Source: Conoideocrella luteorostrata
Lineage: Eukaryota > Ascomycota > Sordariomycetes > Hypocreales > Clavicipitaceae
Assembly (NCBI GenBank): GCA_032433595.1
Contig: JASWJB010000204.1
Span: 16,069 to 80,068, forward strand
Direction of reading: 5' to 3'
DNA: 64,000 nt
Positions within the stretch are counted from its first letter, which is position 1; each line of letters opens with the position of its first letter. Both the position numbers and the translations under genes were made by a program. Under the pieces are notes generated by a model. That model was not told the origin of the DNA, searched no databases, and saw nothing but the letters and a program-made list of their open reading frames with translations. Below, piece by piece: positions 55,163-64,000 of the stretch.

Positions 55163-55250
55163 CTCTAATTCCTCGTCAGAATAGCTTGAGTACAGGAACA
55201 ATTCCACTTCATTAGACAATCACTTTCATAGCTGCTCACATTGTGACATT
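55163..55250 (+). repeat. dispersed repeat R3, copy
   Basis: ATTCCTCGTCAGAATAGCTTG, GGAACAATTCCACTTC and TCATAGCTGCTCACATTGTGA as in 8871-8958 and 21755-21830. Confidence 0.55.
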
Positions 55251-55265
55251 GCACGTCGTTTGTGA

Positions 55266-55375
55266 TATCATGGTATTGTCGCGTAGAATATAAGCCCAAA
55301 TTGCAGCTACTGGAGAACAATTCAGTGGGCCTACACTCTTGCTCTGTAGTCAAGTGGTTAATTGTTTAAACAGGT
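55266..55375 (-). repeat. dispersed repeat R1, copy
   Basis: TGTCGCGTAGAATATAAGCC, then CAAATTGCAGCTACTGGAGA, TCAGTGGGCCTACACTCTTG and AGTGGTTAATTGTTT, the near reverse complement of 62098-62205. Confidence 0.6.
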
Positions 55376-55625
55376 ATGCAGCAGCTGGTGCAACGTTGGG
55401 GGCAACAGAAGGTATTACTGCTCCTACATCAGCGTTGGCTTGTAACGCGGCTGTCGGTAAGTGGTCATCATTTGCTTGCTATATTGCTGTAGTAATACCC
55501 AATCCATGAAGGCATGGCCCGGGTTTGCACTTTCGTATTGGCCCATGCCATTATTGCAGACGTTTGGTTGTCCAGAGGGATGGGAAGAAATCGAGGAAAT
55601 TGGGGGCAATTTAGGGGTTCGATGC

Positions 55626-56282
55626 TGTTGCGTTATACGTCTTCATGAGCATGTGAGAGCAATTTGCAACGCTGGAGATTTGTTGAGACGAGAGTAGCTA
55701 CCTGTCGGGATGATCAGTGCCATAACTTGCTGGATAGAACACTAGGGAATGCCGAAGACTAGGAAATGCCGATAGACTAGGGAATGCCGATAGGCTGTGG
55801 TTTGCCGTAGCCTCGGCGAGGCCGACGATACAAGGAATAGGTGCCAGAAGCAGGAAGGAGAGCAAGCATAAAACGAAGCTGATGGCCAGGAATTGGAAGA
55901 AGGAATTAGATCATAGATCAATTCAATCATCTCAAGCTATCATCAATCTATTCATTTGAATCTATCTATTTCTGCCGATTTCCACTGTTGCAAACTGCTC
56001 TTACATGCTCATGAAGGCATATAGCGCAACAAGATTGGCAGTGATAGATGGATTGAATTGATTGAATGCTTGTGATGATTCTTCACTTCCTGAAGAGCCT
56101 GAAAGCCACCCCTTTATGTTACCTTTTAGGTCTTGTATCCACGTAACCTTGTGACCCTGTGACCTGAGCTTGTGACCTGAACTTGTGATCTGACCCTGTG
56201 ATCTGACCTTGTAGTATGACCTTGTGACCTTTCTAGCTATTAACGGCACTGATTATCCTGACGAGCATGTCTAGTCTCAACA
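55626..56282 (-). mobile_element. older TGTTGAG-family LTR, split by a nested LTR
   Basis: Read on minus it starts TGTTGAGACTAGACATGCTC at 56282 and runs to CCATCTATCACTGCCAATCT at 56032; after removal of 55681-56036 it continues CCAGCGTTGCAAATTGCTCT ...TATAACGCAACA at 55626. This rejoined end matches the end of the nested LTR nearly base for base. The body contains GGTCACAAG repeats shared with 9232-9446. Outer flanks GATGC and GGTGT differ at two transition-type positions. Confidence 0.7.
55681..56031 (+). mobile_element. nested solo LTR with perfect AGATT target duplication
   Basis: 351 bp: starts TGTTGAGACGAGAGTAGC, contains three short ACTAGGAATGCCGA-like repeats (55740-55795) and the GAGCAAGCATAAAACG TATA-like site, and ends GCATATAGCGCAACA. 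AGATT precedes (55676-55680) and follows it (56032-56036). It sits in the opposite orientation inside an older LTR of the same family. Confidence 0.85.
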
Positions 56283-56318
56283 GGTGTAGCCAGCTTGAAG
56301 AATGAAGTAATGCTGCTG

Positions 56319-56478
56319 TGGGTTGCACAGGGTTCTGTGCAGCGATCTAGATCGTTGGCTTCAAATTGAATATATTCATAAGTCTCTGTTATCTAAGAAA
56401 GAAAAAAACAAGTCAAGGCGGGAGGCACGATATCGTCGTATAAATATCGTGGCTGAAAGGTGACCACGTGACGAGCTT
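56319..56478 (+). repeat. dispersed repeat R4b, copy 2
   Basis: GGTTGCACAGGGTTCTGTGC, GATCTAGATCGTTGGCTTC, CATAAGTCTCTGTTATCTAA, GTCGTATAAATATCGTGGC and GGTGACCACGTGAC; near reverse complement of 37746-37903. Confidence 0.7.
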
Positions 56479-56901
56479 AATGCTTCCTATTGTGCTTGGC
56501 GGGATTTCAACAGTTGCAGAGCCATGGCGGCTTAAGTAGGCCTTGCTTGATCGTGCTCGTGACGCTGGCATTTGAATATAGATTGTACGGGCTTAGGAGG
56601 CAATCACCATGAATTCAAATAATATGATTTGAGATCATTATTTATCAGTCGTCTGCTTTGCGAGTCAAGATCATTCAAAGTAACCGACATTCCAACCATG
56701 CGCCAGCAGCAGCTTCCAAGCCGGTAGAAGAACTATGAAGCGGTCCTGATACTTAAGCGCATTGTCAAGATAAGAGAGACAGCGCTAGCCCACGTCCCTG
56801 AGCCCCAGTCTCGTGCTTGAGGGAGTACTGCACGCCTATGAAGTGGACGCTGGTGACCATTGCTCTGACGAACCCTATACATTCCCAGGCTAGGAAGATA
56901 T
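56479..56901. other. intergenic, 3' side of the DnaJ gene
   Basis: No gene recognised. Confidence 0.4.
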
Positions 56902-58438
56902 TCATGATAGAATATTCTTCAAAATATCTCTACAACTGGCACAAGCAGTCATTTGGCATCCAGGACAACGAAATGCGAACCGGGCTTGCGTGACATGACA
57001 TAGGCTACACTGAATGCGACCTTCAATTCTGCTCCAGAATTTTCGATGCTTACAGCTGCCGCTCTTATTTACATCGATTGGTATGGTCGTTTGATGGAGA
57101 TGTGGCTCTGCCGCCTTGGGTTTTGACGGCCTCTTCTGTTGATTGTTGCTGTCTTTTTCTTCTGGCTCGTGTCTCCCTGTGGACTGTTGATCATGTCGTT
57201 GTGTCCCAGTTCTTGGTTTTCCAGAATTTGTTGCTTCCTTACCCTTTCTTGCCTGTTCTGCTTTCATCCGTTCTCTTAGTGCCTCGCGGTGCCCCTTCCT
57301 TCTTGCGTCCTGATCTCTCTCTTTTCTTAAACGCTCCTCTATTTCCCAATTCAACTGTTGGTGTCTGTCCCTGCTTTCTTGTTCTTCTTTTTCTTTTCTT
57401 ACCAATTCTTCCATTGTTTTCTTTAACTCTTTTTCTCTTTCTTTCTTTGCTTTCACTTTCGCTGCTTCTGTTTCTTTCCTTGCTTTCTCCTCAGCTGCTT
57501 CTCTTTCTTTCCTCGCTTTCTCTTCCGCTTCTTGTCTTTTCCTTTGTTGCTCTCTGTGTTGCTTTTCCACTTTAGCCTTTGCTGCTGCCTGTGCTCTGCT
57601 TTGAGCTTCCACTAGTTCTCTCTTTTCAACACGGACCTGACGAATCTCGGTATATAGCAAAGATATTTTTGCTGCAAGACGGTCTCCCTCAGCTTGAAGG
57701 TCGCGTAGAATATCTTCTAAGTCTCTACGATTCGATTTCCGCAGCGCGGCTGCCCGATTTCGCTGCTCCTTCTCGGAGTGGGTATACCGATTCAAAATAA
57801 GAAAGCTAATCCAGGTACTTCTCTCAGCATCCTCCTTTGCAGCTTGTTCATCTTGTTCCTGAAGTCTTTTGATTGCTGCCCTATGTTTGTAAATCTCTTG
57901 GAGTTTGGTATCGCGATCTCGATTCAGCTTCGCATTCTCGCTCTCTAGGCCTTGTAGCTTTTGTTCTAGCATATGGATAGCTTGCTCATAGGACTGAGGA
58001 GACTGGCTGTAGAAATCGCAATTTGTTTCCCCCTTTGATGTAAATGGGGTTCTGGCGGCAGCCTCGCGCCTGATATGTGGCAATTGGGCATCGAAACGTT
58101 TTCTTTTGCTTGGATCTTTGAGGACCTCGTAAGCTTCCTGCACCTGCGGAAAGCTCGTTAGAATTCTTTCATTCAGTTACTAGAGTTTGGGAAGTTCATC
58201 GTTCCAATGGAGAAAAAGTTGGGGTATAATGGGTAAGTACTCTCTGAAACTCCGCCGTTGCGTTTGGAGCCTGGTTCCTATCAGGGTGTTTTGTCAATGC
58301 AAGGCGTTTATAGCAAGCTTTGATGGTGTTTTCGTCTGCATTTTCGGATGTTTGCAGAACGGCATAATAATCAATGGTGAACCCAAGCGGTGCCATGTTG
58401 GGAGTGGAGGCGGAGGTGAGAAGAGGGTTGGGCGGCAA
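56902..58438 (-). CDS. DnaJ-domain protein with long coiled coil and C-terminal Cys cluster, two exons
   Basis: J-domain proteins activate Hsp70 ATPase via an HPD motif. Exon 1 is 58438-58241 and exon 2 58143-56902; the 97 nt intron (GTACTT...TTTCCGCAG) joins EFQR to VQEAYEVLKDPSKRKRFD in phase 0, giving 479 residues. A start at 58396 (MAPLGFTIDYYAVL) is also possible. The J domain is at about residues 20-90 with HPD at 51-53 (ALTKHPDRNQ). Residues about 120-380 form a highly charged Glu/Lys/Arg coiled coil. Three CxxC pairs (C445/C448, C459/C462, C467/C470) with H449 form a likely treble-clef or RING-like zinc site at the C-terminus. That combination is not one I can name. The gene looks intact. 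Confidence 0.8.
58144..58240 (-). other. intron of the DnaJ gene
   Basis: 97 nt on the minus strand, GTACTT donor, CTAGTAAC-like branch region and CCGCAG acceptor; it splits the J domain between helices. Confidence 0.75.
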
Positions 58439-59631
58439 TTGGGCCTAAAGCAAGGCGAGCCGGAACAGCTACAACAATGGTTGGGTTACGATGTAGATGA
58501 TCACATGACTTGGACGGATCACACTGAGAGGTTTCGCTTTCATTACGAGGCACCTGTAATGCCTTTGAGGGCCAGCTCTGCCTGGCCTGCCTATCTCGTC
58601 CATACCGCTCATCACGGTCAGGCAGATTAAGGATGGGACTGGCAACCATGGGAGGCAGGCTATGGCGAGGCCTTTTATGAAGTATATCCTGACTGTGTGA
58701 TGCATTTGAGACCTTACTATGGAGGAAGTGGAGCGCTCATTGCTATTGGCCAAATCCTGGAAGGCGCCAGGCGAGATGGCCCGCCAATGATAGTCTGAAA
58801 GAAGGCGTTGCCAGCGGTCAGAGATCCAAGCTTCACTAGACGAAGTCCTGCAAGGCTGTGGTAGAAACCCACCAGTTATATTTAACACCACAGCCGTGGG
58901 ACGGACCTGCTCCATATGGACACCCACAGAGGACGTACGGCCGGGCGTGAATTAGAGCTTTCGTCTTCCCTAACGAACCTATTGGTTCTTTAGGCAAGGC
59001 TATTAGTATGAACGGGGATGTCCATGTGGGCTCGTAAGCCAATGTTTGCGCGGAGCTTCCGCAGCATCACTTAGTCTTGCGCTACCTTGGCCACAGCCAC
59101 AGGTCTCGTGCAATGCAGGAGGCCATCATTATGCGGGAGGCCGGCATTATGCAGGAGGCCTTCAAGCTTAGGGTAGTAAACTTTTCTGGGTGGGCAGCTC
59201 TTAAGGCTTGGGATCGGTCCTAGGCGGATATGAAATGGCGGTGTGCTAATTAGCATCTAGAGACTAAATCGAGACAAAAGTTCCAAAGTTTCAGTCAGCC
59301 AACCATTTGTGAAATAATCTCCCGTTCTTATCTTGTACATGGGGACCTTGAGACATATTTCTGCCGGTCTCGGAGAATCATGCACGATGAAATCGACGGC
59401 GAATTTGGTTATTATGGACGGAATTCCTGGCTCGAACTGAAGGATAAGAGGAGGTCTAACTCCGCGTCAAATCAGCTGGAGATCAAGGACCTTACCGCTC
59501 GTTGAATTCGCCATAGCCATTTACTTCTCGACCTGCGATTGATCTTTCTGGTGACACTTTTGACGCATTTCTTAACCACAAGAAGTGAGCTGTTGACTTT
59601 GCCCCCCAACCACATTCTCAAGAGATCCAAA
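58439..59631. other. intergenic
   Basis: 59113-59165 has three 18 bp tandem copies around ATTATGCAGGAGGCC. The minus frame 58469-58927 is probably not a gene. The last 100 bp lead into the P-loop gene. Confidence 0.4.
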
Positions 59632-61239
59632 ATGAAATCAAATGAGAGCTCGGTTGTTTCTCGGCAGATGAAGCTTCTGAACAGAGGCCTGGCCGCATAC
59701 AAGTCTGAGGCCTATGTCAACTCCCCGCTGCTGACAGCTCCCGCTGTCCAAGCTGTCCAAGACAAGCCAAACCTGTTGAGACAATACGGACTTCTGGCAG
59801 GTTTGTTGGATCACAACAGGCCATCAGAAGATGGTCCAGAGACACTGGATGCGGAATCTCGCTTATTTTTCAATACAATGATACCTTCTAGCACATTCAT
59901 CTGCGGATCTCAAGGCTCGGGGAAAAGCCATACTTTATCATGCCTACTGGAGAATTGTCTTGTTCCTTCAGCAGCTGCTGTTTTGCCAAATCCACTAACC
60001 GCCCTGGTGTTCCACTACGACACTTTTATTTCGGACGACGGAGGCTCTCCTTGCGAGGCCGCATACTTGGCTTCTATTCCTGGAATAACTGTGCGAGTTC
60101 TCTGCGCACCAACAAACTTTGCGACCATCAAGGTAAGCTACTCTCTTTTATTTATCAAGACCTCGCTTTCTGATAGTGATGGCAGAGGACCTACAGTCGC
60201 CTGCACGTAGAGGTGCAGCCGCTGCAGCTTAAAGACGGCGATTTAAATACAAAGAGGATGCTAGATTTGATGGCTGTGAACAAAGAAGACGCATCTATTC
60301 CTCTTTACATTCACGTCGTCCACCGAATACTACGGGAGATGCGTATGGAACAACAAGCAACCGGAAAATCTTTTGACTATGCTAAATTCACGGCTAACAT
60401 CGCCAATGCGGGTCTAGCTCCTACTCAACTGGCACCTCTTTACCAGCGGCTGTCCGTGCTTGAGAGTTTTATGTCGAGGACATCAACCAACAAGAGCAAG
60501 AAAAGCAAAGGGGATGGGGCAAGGGAAGCCACAAACTGGACCAACAAGGTCAGTAGCCAGTAGTCAAGCAGTATACATGACGGGGCATGCGTGATGGCTG
60601 ACCCAGACGCAGCCAGGATTGCTCACCATCATGGACCTCTCCTGCCCTTGTATGACTCCAGAGACAGCCTGCTCACTATTCAACATATGCCTTAGCCTGT
60701 TTGTGGAACAAGACATCTGTTGCGGACGAGTTATCGCACTTGACGAAGCTCACAAGGTATTCTTTGCTTGCTACTTTTGCGCCTGAGGCTATGCTAAATG
60801 CCACCTTCTCTAGTACATGGCTTCATCCGCAGAATCGTTGACATTCTCCAACAACATTCTGTCCATGGTCCGCCTGCAGAGGCATCTCGGCGTTCGAATA
60901 ATAGTCGCCACGCAAGAGCCAACAATCTCAACATCATTACTGGATCTCTGCTCAGTTATCATCATCCACAGATTCACGTCACCAGCTTGGCTGCGTGTCG
61001 TACAGCATCATGTCTGTACTCAAGACGGAAAGCCGTCCGATCTGATTGAGAGTCAGACTACGCTTTTCAAAGTCATAGCTGGCTTGAATACCGGCGAGGC
61101 GCTGTTGTTTGCCCCAAGCGCGGTTCGGTCTGACAGTTGCGCAGTTACGACGGAAGCCGTTTCTGGACCACGGTACCTCAAAGTTAGAATCCGAGGCAGA
61201 CTTTCTGACGATGGTGGACGGAGTGTGCTAGCCAAATAA
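59632..61239 (+). CDS. P-loop NTPase (HerA/FtsK-like or AAA), four exons
   Basis: Exons are 59632-60132, 60186-60548, 60613-60756 and 60814-61239; introns of 53, 64 and 57 nt have GTAAGC, GTCAGT and GTATTC donors and CAG, CAG and TAG acceptors, all phase 0, giving 477 residues. Walker A is GSQGSGKS (about residues 92-99) inside TFICGSQGSGKSHTLSCLLE. Walker B is VIALDEAHKYM spanning intron 3 (D332, E333), with a sensor-like VRIIVATQEPT downstream. VEVQPLQLKDGDLNTKRMLD lies between them. It resembles fungal uncharacterised ATPases with a HerA-type fold and would hydrolyse ATP; substrate is unknown. No lesion is seen. The DnaJ gene is divergently arranged 1.2 kb upstream. Confidence 0.75.
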
Positions 61240-61582
61240 ATGCAGCACTTGACAGTGGAGTCAAGCTATCTACTGGACCTACGTTACTTCTCCATTCCGT
61301 GACGCTTGCTGGCGGACACTTGTTCTTGTGGGGGTAAGTGCGGGAAGAGAGAGTGTGTTTTAATGCTTCAGTCATTCCTTGGGCTCTAGTGAGTGGCCTT
61401 TTGTCACAACCCAGATCACTACATGGAGAAGCAAGAGCCTCTCTACAGACAAGATCCATCTATTCGTGGCTCCCGCTGCTGTAAATGCTTGTCGGTAAGA
61501 GGCGGTGTCTAGCCCGAACAAACTTTATCCTCGGGTCCCGTGAAATTAAAACTTCATAATTTCTGGATAATCATAGTCTCAT

Positions 61583-61820
61583 TTAGAATGTATATTTGCT
61601 ATTGTCCGGCGTTAACAAACAAGTGCTGTGTATGCGACAATAATCCAAGCTGCACAATGTACTTCTTCGTGACCTCCAAAAGGAAGCAACACGGAGGGCG
61701 TTTCCATAGGTGCCACTCTCTGTGTTGATATCAGCCCCCAACTTGAGCAACCCCAGTACGGTATGTCTGAAATCTCCCAATGATGCGTAGTACAACGGAA
61801 TTGCTATCTTGCTCCGTCAC
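61583..61820 (-). pseudogene. ankyrin-repeat gene fragment
   Basis: On the minus strand a frame reads PLYYASLGDFRHTVLGLLKL and GADINTESGTYGNALRVASF, a typical fungal ankyrin pair, then slips into another frame (GGHEEVHCAAW near 61690). No start, no second full repeat, and no NACHT nearby, so it is a relic. It is unlikely to be a piece of the 11-17 kb gene because of the distance. Confidence 0.5.
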
Positions 61821-62097
61821 CACGGTTTTTTAACCCTCGTCTTATCCGGGTTAAAATTGGAACCTATTATCGTGAACGCTTGGCCGTCTTAAAGAAAAAA
61901 TCTCAATATACTCTCCTGGAGGTCCTTCTCAGTCTCGGTAGGGGCTTGCATGGTCCATTCAATATAGCGCGGAGTATTGCACCAGCAGACGTGCTGACTC
62001 TATTTCATTAATTTGACATTTCTTATCCATATGTGAAAGATATGCAAGATAGACTCTTGTGATGGAGCCTCTCGCAGAAGCCTCCTCAAACTATTGC

Positions 62098-62205
62098 TGT
62101 TGGAACAATTAACCACTCGACTACGGAGCAAAAGTGTAGGCCCACTGAATTGTACTCCAGTAGCTGCAATTTGGGCTTATATTCTACGCAACAATTGCGC
62201 GATGT
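62098..62205 (+). repeat. dispersed repeat R1, copy
   Basis: GGAACAATTAACCACTCGAC, AAAAGTGTAGGCCCACTGAA, TCCAGTAGCTGCAATTTGGG and TATTCTACGCAACA. It truncates a coding-like fragment on the minus strand. Confidence 0.65.
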
Positions 62206-64000
62206 GTGGGTCAATACGAGCAGAGGTCTGATCTTCCTGAACCGAGAAGTGCGCCAATTGAAGCCCCAGGTGCTCGTCAATGTCATTAAATGAATAGCTC
62301 TTCGCTGGTGCCACAGCAATCAAACTTGAACAGTACCGCGAGACCATGTTTGAGACTGCCAAAATTTAGGCAGCCCTTCGGCGCAGCAAGCTGACATGTA
62401 GCTATTAGAAATCAGTCAAATCTTAGCATCTCGTACAAATAATGGATCAGTAATGCCAGCCATACGTTTCACCTGATTTCTCCATAAGTAGCGCCTCAAT
62501 CTCGTTCAGGACTTCCGGTCGCAATCGCCACCTCCTGAGATTGTTGTACTCTCTAAGTCCGGTATGGTCTACTGTTACGTGATGGTTTCGTCTAGTGGAA
62601 TACTAGAGTCTGCACGTATGACTTCAAACTAGTAGATTTAACAAAGGGTCATAAGGGCATGGGTGAACACTGAATAAATCACAATAATACAGTTCTCAGA
62701 TATGTAATAGTTGTTGTTGAATTCATCTACTACTCCTGGACAACGTGGCTGTGAGAGTCATAAGCTCATTCAAGTCCTTGTGATCGATGCTAGAGCTATC
62801 AAGTCGCGTGAAGTTGGCCAGAATAAGGCTTGGCTTGGGAAGTCGCACCCTGGACGATGTGTAGTTGTGTTACGGCAGCATTGGCGCCATTTTCAGCACC
62901 GGTGCCGATCGACTCATCAAGACATATATCGAGGTGAGTATAGTGAGGACTTCCAGAGCTTGAAAGAGAGGGTCGTATTGAGTACGTGCTGGGTATCCGC
63001 TGCGAGTGACAACTCGAAAACGTATGTTACTAGTGTCAACGACTGATCGATTTGGCTGTTCACCATCGATCGACCGCCGTCCCTAGCCAGGAGCGAGGAT
63101 TGCAAACCACCACCAGCATTCCCTATTCCTGCATTGCCAAAACTAACTGTAAGACTATTCCTCGGCTCTTTTCCTGGTCTGAATTGGGACGTTGATTTCC
63201 CGTACAAGACAGGTTTGTTTTATTTTTCCGGAAGAGTCTTCCCAATACGTAAGCTTAAGCATATAAAAGGCACGAAATGCCATTTGATTTGTTTTGGACG
63301 TGATCGAAGCTGCCGCGACTTGATATTGTGCAGAATGTCGGCTGCCGTGTTGTCGGTATCTATCGTCGGTATCTATCGTCGATTTCCATCGTCTTTTCCC
63401 TTGAATTCGAGTTCCGCGGAGGTCAGTGCACCCTGTTGATTTGACACATATTCCAAGATGCAAGCCTGCAATGCTCCGTCATTTCTCTCATATTATTGGG
63501 CGCCCTGGAAATGGTTCACTCAAATACGTGAGATCGATAGTGTCGCGGGCGAGACTCATCGTACTGGCTGATGATGCAAGCCCCCGCCGAAGCTGCTTAC
63601 TCCGAGCGCAGGTTAAGCCGAGTTGCTCTGCATTGGGAGTGACACCATCCGCTCGGTCTCGGTTACAGCGGTCTGAAGCGAGCTCGTGCTGGTCGGTGTC
63701 CAAGGGATACTGCTCGAGGATGTGGTTATTCTCCGCAGCGGCGGCCCGAAAGCAATCTCGGGCTGGTCGATGCCGAAGGGATGCTGCTTCAGGACATGCG
63801 CGTTGGCATTGGGACGAACGTGTGACGGGAGGATGGAGGGTGTAGAGGAAGTGCGGGGCAAGCCGGCTTTATGAGGTTAAGTTCTTCGTAGTTAGTCCAC
63901 TACCCAGTCAAGCGGGGGACAGTTTAACTGAGCCATCGAGGTAGCATTGACTCCGCAAGAGATTAATGCCTTGGCGGCAAAAAACAAGATAATTTTTTTT

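Larger units (their letters stand above)
61240..64000. other. gene-poor end with fragments
   Basis: Besides the ankyrin remnant and R1 copy listed separately, 62206-62370 on the minus strand has a short protein-like stretch (VAPAKSYSFNDIDEHLGLQL) that ends at the R1 repeat. At 63640-63830 (minus) two similar segments (QHPFGIDQPEIAF and QYPLDTDQHELAS) form a short tandem. No complete gene is visible. Confidence 0.4.

Noticed and set aside
57078..57575. 165-residue hydrophobic plus-strand ORF resembling a membrane protein
   Set aside because: It is the antisense of the Glu/Lys/Arg coiled coil of the DnaJ gene.
1..64000. Secondary-metabolite gene cluster
   Set aside because: No polyketide synthase, NRPS, terpene cyclase, P450 or transporter genes are recognisable; APH, BTB and F-box genes alone do not define a cluster.
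1..64000. CRISPR arrays, bacterial operons or phage genes
   Set aside because: Introns, ribosomal eL21/uS4 and SLU7 show the DNA is eukaryotic; repeats are dispersed or tandem and none has a spacer pattern.

Overview
This is eukaryotic DNA from a filamentous ascomycete, most likely a Eurotiomycete (Aspergillus/Penicillium-type). Reasons: several genes carry 50-120 nt introns with GT...CTRAC...AG signals; there are typical fungal BTB, F-box, NACHT-ankyrin and APH-family proteins; ribosomal-protein and SLU7 genes are clearly fungal; the motif CGGAGTAC and its reverse complement recur; and many repeats carry TAG/TAA stops and TA-rich decay of the kind left by repeat-induced point mutation (RIP). 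No rRNA, tRNA or CRISPR was recognised.

Layout. 1-11,350 is repeat-rich and gene-poor: two copies of a retroelement-like repeat, a truncated aminoglycoside-phosphotransferase-like (APH) pseudogene, one unknown 312-aa ORF and LTR debris. 11,359-17,434 is a large, multiply broken NLR-type gene (N-terminal domain, NACHT ATPase, coiled coil, ankyrin repeats). 18,542-19,557 is an ISG12/IFI6-like membrane protein gene with an 8-residue acidic repeat tail cut off by one in-frame TGA and containing an assembly gap. 20,493-21,370 is a BTB gene, and 23,844-24,125 encodes a small secreted 8-cysteine protein. 25,789-30,314 is the conserved core: RPL21 and RPS9, divergently transcribed from a ~415 bp shared promoter, then SLU7. 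31,958-32,790 is a frameshifted gene. 34,959-36,645 is a small three-exon membrane-protein gene split by a 1,190 bp DNA transposon with 46 bp perfect terminal inverted repeats. 36,977-37,740 is a pseudogene with four in-frame TAG codons. 38,829-41,904 holds an F-box gene and an intact APH-family gene. 42,000-56,500 is mostly repeats: solo LTRs (some nested), a MITE, broken ORFs and one intact 257-aa unknown. 56,902-61,239 holds a DnaJ/coiled-coil/zinc gene and a four-exon P-loop NTPase. The last 2.8 kb shows only fragments.

Conserved housekeeping genes (translation, splicing) sit as an island between accessory blocks of fast-evolving genes (NLR, BTB, F-box, ISG12-like, secreted Cys-rich) and decaying transposons. 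The strongest observations are the transposon lodged six bases into an exon, with the host reading frame recovered exactly across its target-site duplication; an LTR nested inside an oppositely oriented LTR of the same family with a perfect 5 bp duplication; and the broken NLR with a small hydrophobic ISG12-like gene about 1 kb downstream. All gene models were derived by reading splice signals and frames by eye.
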